Positions 62,701 through 64,000 of a DNA stretch of 64,000 nucleotides are shown here, piece by piece. Origin of the DNA: Lineus longissimus (taxonomy: Eukaryota > Nemertea > Pilidiophora > Heteronemertea > Lineidae); the NCBI RefSeq assembly GCF_910592395.1, contig NC_088312.1:1426001-1490000 (forward strand), given 5' to 3'. The notes beneath the pieces are model-generated. The model worked only from the letters and a program-made list of their open reading frames with translations, did no database searches and was not told where the DNA came from. Made by a program: the position numbers and the translations under genes. Every line of letters begins with the position of its first letter. Positions within the stretch are counted from its first letter, which is position 1.

Positions 62701-62910
62701 TACAATTGGACCTCAAACAACCAAACTGTACATGTACCAAAGTTTTAAGCCACACGTCAGACTATCGAGCCCATGTTTGTCTCAGCCTAAGTTCATATCA
62801 TGTACAATGGACATCATCACGGACGTCCATCTTGAGTGTCAGAATACTTACAGGGTTTGCTGAATACAACGATGAGCTGCTGGAGACCAGGGAAAGCTGC
62901 GAGCCATGGA
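27798..62910 (-). CDS. NAV2: Neuron navigator (NAV1/2/3, UNC-53/Sickie family), C-terminal half; 5' part outside window
   Basis: NAV proteins bind microtubule plus ends and guide neurite outgrowth and cell migration. Exons in transcript order: 62852-62910, 62153-62176, 60596-60670, 43397-43480, 37059-37191, 36427-36584, 35475-35668, 35188-35326, 33654-33764, 31502-31861, 31153-31252, 30572-30818, 30127-30342, 29500-29768, 29026-29144, 28164-28376, 27798-27962; phase is continuous and gives 887 visible residues. Family marks in order: HGSQLSLVSSSSSLYS, coiled coil IRKLRRELESAQEKV, AHVVAAFEQSLSNMTTRLQS, WLRSSFSKAFS, KLTDIRLEALSSAHQLEQLR, then the AAA+ module with Walker A GPSGTGKT (about 541-548 of the visible part), Walker B-like VVILDNLHH and MNQATC..FRWVLCANH, and the C-terminus NMLMRLQEAASYSSPQS. 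The AAA part most resembles vertebrate NAV2/NAV3; invertebrates usually have one copy, so the number is nominal. The calponin-homology end lies beyond 64000. The last exons are compact; two introns are very long. Confidence 0.95.
30572..30818 (-). other. NAV2: NAV exon with AAA+ Walker A
   Basis: The exon begins with NAKDPELLPCGYLVGED and carries FETLIPKSIIQRYISLLIEH followed by GPSGTGKTYLA, the nucleotide-binding P-loop with its catalytic Lys and Thr. It starts in phase 1 and ends in phase 2, and joins 30127-30342, which supplies the Walker B-like ILDNLHH. As in other NAVs, the usual Asp-Glu of Walker B reads Asp-Asn, so ATP hydrolysis may be weak; that last point is inference. Confidence 0.93.
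31502..31861 (-). other. NAV2: NAV exon: coiled-coil start plus linker into the AAA+ region
   Basis: A 120-codon phase 0-0 exon starts NEMSTLKADNDRLQRMV, continues with a Ser/Pro-rich linker, and ends in the conserved PPEIYLGTMSVSGK...MLDSIVKRIFK block just before the AAA+ domain. Its first 17 residues resemble those of the preceding exon (33654-33764). Confidence 0.92.
32616..32633 (+). repeat. Poly(C) run, 18 C, in a NAV intron
   Basis: A homopolymer tract lies in the intron between the two related coiled-coil exons. No function is apparent and the length may be inexact. Confidence 0.8.
33654..33764 (-). other. NAV2: NAV exon: short coiled-coil exon related to the next one
   Basis: A 37-codon phase 0-0 exon starts TEMSSLKQDNKRLHTMV and ends NLELSE. 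Its beginning matches the start of exon 31502-31861 at most positions (xEMSxLKxDNxRLxxMV). Splice sites are normal (TTTTTAG acceptor, GAG|GTCAGT donor). Being phase 0-0, it could be skipped without a frameshift. Confidence 0.8.
33783..33854 (+). repeat. Two tandem copies of a 36-bp unit
   Basis: CATTCAGCGTTTCYGACCCT followed by GCCACCACC.. occurs twice in a row with two or three differences, 20 bases upstream (minus strand sense) of a NAV exon acceptor. Confidence 0.85.
37192..43396 (-). other. NAV intron, 6.2 kb, nothing recognised
   Basis: No further exon, RNA gene or clear transposon was seen. There is a short ATGTATGTACATGTATGTAC alternation near 40078-40100. Open frames here are short and lack coding character. 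Confidence 0.5.
46687..47076 (-). CDS. Possible internal first exon of a NAV isoform, or a small nested gene
   Basis: An open frame of 129 codons starts MEKQDPIKQQILSRIG and continues with a Ser/Pro-rich, disordered stretch containing the repeat SPYRSPYR and the string HSAPHMPHSAPNSAPQTP. Composition and codon use look like real metazoan coding sequence, unlike the surrounding intron. Upstream is an AT-rich TATATATTA (about 25-35 bases before the ATG) and no good acceptor next to the ATG. Toward the 3' end there is a GT in ATG|GTTGGTATATG that could act as a weak donor (phase 0 after TYM, matching the phase-0 acceptor at 43480); otherwise the frame stops shortly after. I do not recognise the protein. 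Confidence 0.4.
   Translation of the reverse strand: MEKQDPIKQQILSRIGAQSPYRSPYRHNYNQKFSTLSHPPSKPRPLAVVHSAPHMPHSAPNSAPQTPVKLCPLPRKSFDSMDLKDIPATEKLASKPWPTIRSAPTTPTSERSDKLCDDVAETYMVGICM
47239..47285 (-). other. Exon-like 47-bp segment (ALVYRLQDEIASMRR)
   Basis: It is flanked by a good acceptor (ATATCTGTCTCCAG) and an acceptable donor (GGAA|GTAACT). It encodes 15 codons of coiled-coil character in phase 0 and ends in phase 2. It lies on the NAV strand, 160 bases upstream of the open frame at 46687-47076. The next acceptor, near 47160, would continue in frame into that open frame through a hydrophobic, unlikely-looking stretch. It could be an exon of an alternative transcript or chance. Confidence 0.25.
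50555..50617 (+). repeat. Three tandem copies of a 21-bp palindromic unit
   Basis: ATCAGTCAYRTAACTGAYCGG is repeated at 50555, 50576 and 50597. Adjacent copies form the palindrome ACTGATCGGATCAGT. Confidence 0.88.
51299..51521. mobile_element. MITE: 223-bp near-perfect hairpin flanked by TA
   Basis: Two 100-bp arms (51299-51398 and 51422-51521) are reverse complements with only two or three mismatches, separated by a 23-bp loop. The ends are TGTGACTCGC and GCGAGTCACA, each next to a TA dinucleotide (51297-51298, 51522-51523), as expected of a Tc1/mariner-type target duplication. It has no coding capacity. The high arm identity suggests a young or foldback element. Confidence 0.85.
51816..51870 (+). 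repeat. Degenerate tRNA-like SINE fragment
   Basis: CTCGCCGACTGAGTGGTGCC resembles an A box, CCTCCCATGGGATT an anticodon arm, and GGTTTCGAGCC a B box, in the right order. No closed acceptor stem is present. It lies in the long NAV intron. Confidence 0.35.
54718..55335. mobile_element. Non-autonomous DNA transposon with 17-20-bp inverted ends
   Basis: The left end TAGGCCTTTTTACACGGTGC is mirrored at the right end by GCACCGTGTAAAAACGCCTA, with one mismatch. TAG directly borders the GCC termini on both sides and may be a 3-bp target duplication. Subterminal copies of CGCTTTTACACG occur several times (54797, 55140, 55252). The inside is GC-rich (ACCGGC..GGCCGGTTCG) unlike the AT-rich intron around it, and has no transposase. 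The superfamily is uncertain: PIF/Harbinger-like or hAT-like. Confidence 0.75.
57914..58086 (+). mobile_element. pogo/Tigger-like MITE fragment
   Basis: It begins TA-CAGTGGAACCCCGGTAA, a close match to pogo/Tigger terminal repeats (CAGTGGAACCTCG...), followed by a second GGTAACGCGACCACC. The body (GGGACTGATGATGTTGGTTC..GAGCAGAAAAC) recurs at 61440-61540, which shows it is a repeat family. The right terminus is not evident. Confidence 0.6.
58755..58833 (+). repeat. Three imperfect copies of a ~27-bp unit
   Basis: TTACAGACGTTGACTACCAG followed by TACCGAC or TCCCG is repeated, and a third partial copy (ATTGACTACCAGTCCCGACT) follows. Confidence 0.8.
59366..59400 (-). repeat. tRNA T-arm-like segment inside the pearl-like element
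   Basis: On the minus strand it reads GGTTGTGGGTTCCAATCCCAC, a perfect T-arm (GTGGG/CCCAC with TTCCAAT loop) and B box, followed after 20 bases by a run of T like a Pol III terminator. There is no D-arm or acceptor stem, so it is not a tRNA gene. Confidence 0.6.
59735..59778 (+). repeat. (GACA)n microsatellite
   Basis: Ten or eleven uninterrupted GACA units form the core of the pearl-like element. Confidence 0.95.
60908..60927 (+). repeat. Poly(C) run, 20 C, in a NAV intron
   Basis: This is the longest of three C homopolymers in the window. Exact length is uncertain. Confidence 0.8.
61415..61660 (+). repeat. Two decayed copies of the pogo-like MITE body
   Basis: TTTTGGGACTGATGATGTTA and CATTTTGAGCAGAAAA in 61455-61500, and a second partial copy at 61565-61660, match the body of the element at 57974-58086. 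Neither has a terminal repeat. The pair looks like a head-to-tail partial duplication. Confidence 0.75.
62153..62176 (-). other. NAV2: NAV microexon, 24 nt
   Basis: The eight codons SEEKQASE lie between TTAATCAG and GAG|GTGAGAGG. Joined in phase 0 to HGSQ...YSANP upstream and IRKLRREL downstream, it reproduces the order found in vertebrate NAVs, where a Glu-rich stretch with EEK or EER precedes the coiled coil. At 24 nt it falls in the microexon class and can be skipped in frame. Confidence 0.85.
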
Positions 62911-63014
62911 CTGGAAAAACAAACATGAAAATCAAAATTTTGTAAATGGGTTAAACATTTCTATGGATATTCCTCCTGGAAGGAAGACAAAGCCTGAAAA
63001 GGAAAACATGGGCA

Positions 63015-63398
63015 GGGGGAGTTTATCACTCTGGCAGTAGCTGAGCAGAAAGTCTTTGGTTACTTATAGAGTGTCAAAGGGGGAGTTTATCACTCGGGCA
63101 GTAGCTGAGCAGAAAGTCTTTGGTTACTTATAGAGTGTCAAAGGGGGAGTTTATCACTCTGGCAGTAGCTGAGCAGAAAGTCTTTGGTTACTTATAGAGT
63201 GTCAAAGGGGGAGTTTATCACTCTGGCAGTAGCTGAGCAGAAAGTCTTTGGTTACTTATAGAGTGTCAAAGGGGGAGTTTATCACTCGGGCAGTAGCTGA
63301 GCAGAAAGTCTTTGGTTACTTATAGAGTGTCAAAGGGGGAGTTTATCACTCGGGCAGTAGCTGAGCAGAAAGTCTTTGGTTACATATAGAGTGTCAAA
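63015..63398 (+). repeat. Tandem repeat, 64-bp unit, six copies
   Basis: GGGGGAGTTTATCACTCKGG, then CAGTAGCTGAGCAGAAAGTC, repeats at 63015, 63079, 63143, 63207, 63271 and 63335. The copies differ at only one or two sites (CTGG/CGGG), pointing to very recent expansion. It lies 105 bases upstream of a NAV exon in transcript sense. Confidence 0.95.
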
Positions 63399-64000
63399 GA
63401 TTCCTTCAATCACTTTATGGGTTATAGTATAAGACACAACCAACAATGTTACCAGAAAATGTAATTCAGAGTTAATTTCATCCCAACATGCCCAAGGAAA
63501 TAACACATTTCCAATTTAATACTTGCCATCGAAAACAAACACAAAGAAATACACTTAAGCTTTTCATCTTCACAGAATACACAGATATGAAAGTGCATAA
63601 ATAAATACAAACAAACTCAAATGATGCTAATTTTCCCCCAGGGTACTATGTACCTTGATCTATCTCAGCAGATGAAAAAGTTTGCCCGGAATTCTCTTTC
63701 TGGGTTAATTGGAACGCAAGGATCTATAGGAGAGGATGTTATATGAAGAAGCACCCCAATACCTCAGGTGTAATTGGATTTCAAACCACTGATCAAGAAA
63801 AAAGTTTGGAGATGAGTTCATCTGGTGCCTGATAGGAGGCAACACAAGCTTTCATCCAAGTGTGCCTGGTTTGGCTATCGTTTTAAAATAAACTTCATCG
63901 TGGACAGAACAAATTTCTGTGATGTGAACAGAGAAGCTGTTTCAACTACTCTTTCCAAGTTGTTAAGTTGAGCTGAGTAACTTGTTGGACCTCAAAATAT
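63399..64000 (-). other. Window end: NAV intron, no exon recognised
   Basis: The sequence is AT-rich with no segment that joins in phase (x|TC CAT) to the exon at 62910. The remaining 5' exons of the NAV gene, including its calponin-homology domain, are expected beyond the right edge. Confidence 0.5.

Noticed and set aside
62350-62945. Plus-strand frames of 111 and 122 codons
   Set aside because: They lie antisense to NAV introns and exon 62852-62910, show no coding pattern and match no family.

Overview
This is a piece of animal nuclear genome. It has spliced genes with GT-AG introns, proteins that are clearly metazoan, long introns, SINE-like and MITE-like repeats and satellite arrays. The proteins are close to their vertebrate counterparts. 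One interspersed repeat has the layout of the bivalve 'pearl'/Helentron-type elements: a GACA microsatellite core followed by a 3' hairpin. A marine spiralian such as a mollusc, brachiopod or annelid is therefore my best guess, but the species cannot be fixed from the sequence.

Layout from left to right. (1) 1-2018: no gene recognised, perhaps the 3' end of a gene lying to the left. (2) 2019-4755, minus strand: a complete seven-exon gene for DHDDS, the catalytic subunit of dehydrodolichyl diphosphate synthase (351 aa). (3) About 4766-5616: a short head-to-head intergenic region with a CRE and a YY1-like motif, probably a bidirectional promoter. (4) 5617-17164, plus strand: a complete 30-exon gene of the BRWD/PHIP family (WD40 repeats, cryptic Tudor/chromo-like region, two bromodomains; 1712 aa). 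Its 3' UTR runs to a poly(A) signal near 18.17 kb. (5) 18.27-23.07 kb: a large inverted repeat built of about 68-bp satellite units. (6) 23.07-27.80 kb: non-coding, probably mostly the 3' UTR of the next gene. (7) 27798-62910 and beyond the right edge, minus strand: the 3' half of a neuron navigator gene (NAV1/2/3, UNC-53, Sickie). Seventeen exons encode the coiled coils, the AAA+ ATPase module and the C-terminus; the N-terminal half lies outside the window.

I derived each exon junction from acceptor and donor sites with continuous reading phase. DHDDS and BRWD/PHIP each sum to a whole number of codons from ATG to stop, and the NAV exons keep phase throughout. The three genes do not form a pathway: DHDDS works in dolichol synthesis at the ER, BRWD/PHIP reads chromatin in the nucleus, and NAV acts at microtubule ends.

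The points most worth a second look are the NAV isoform devices (a 24-nt in-frame microexon, two related adjacent exons, a possible internal first exon at 46.7-47.1 kb), the conventional Asn in the second PHIP bromodomain, the 4.8-kb satellite palindrome, and several young-looking non-autonomous transposons. I saw no operon, CRISPR array, virus or novel enzymatic system.
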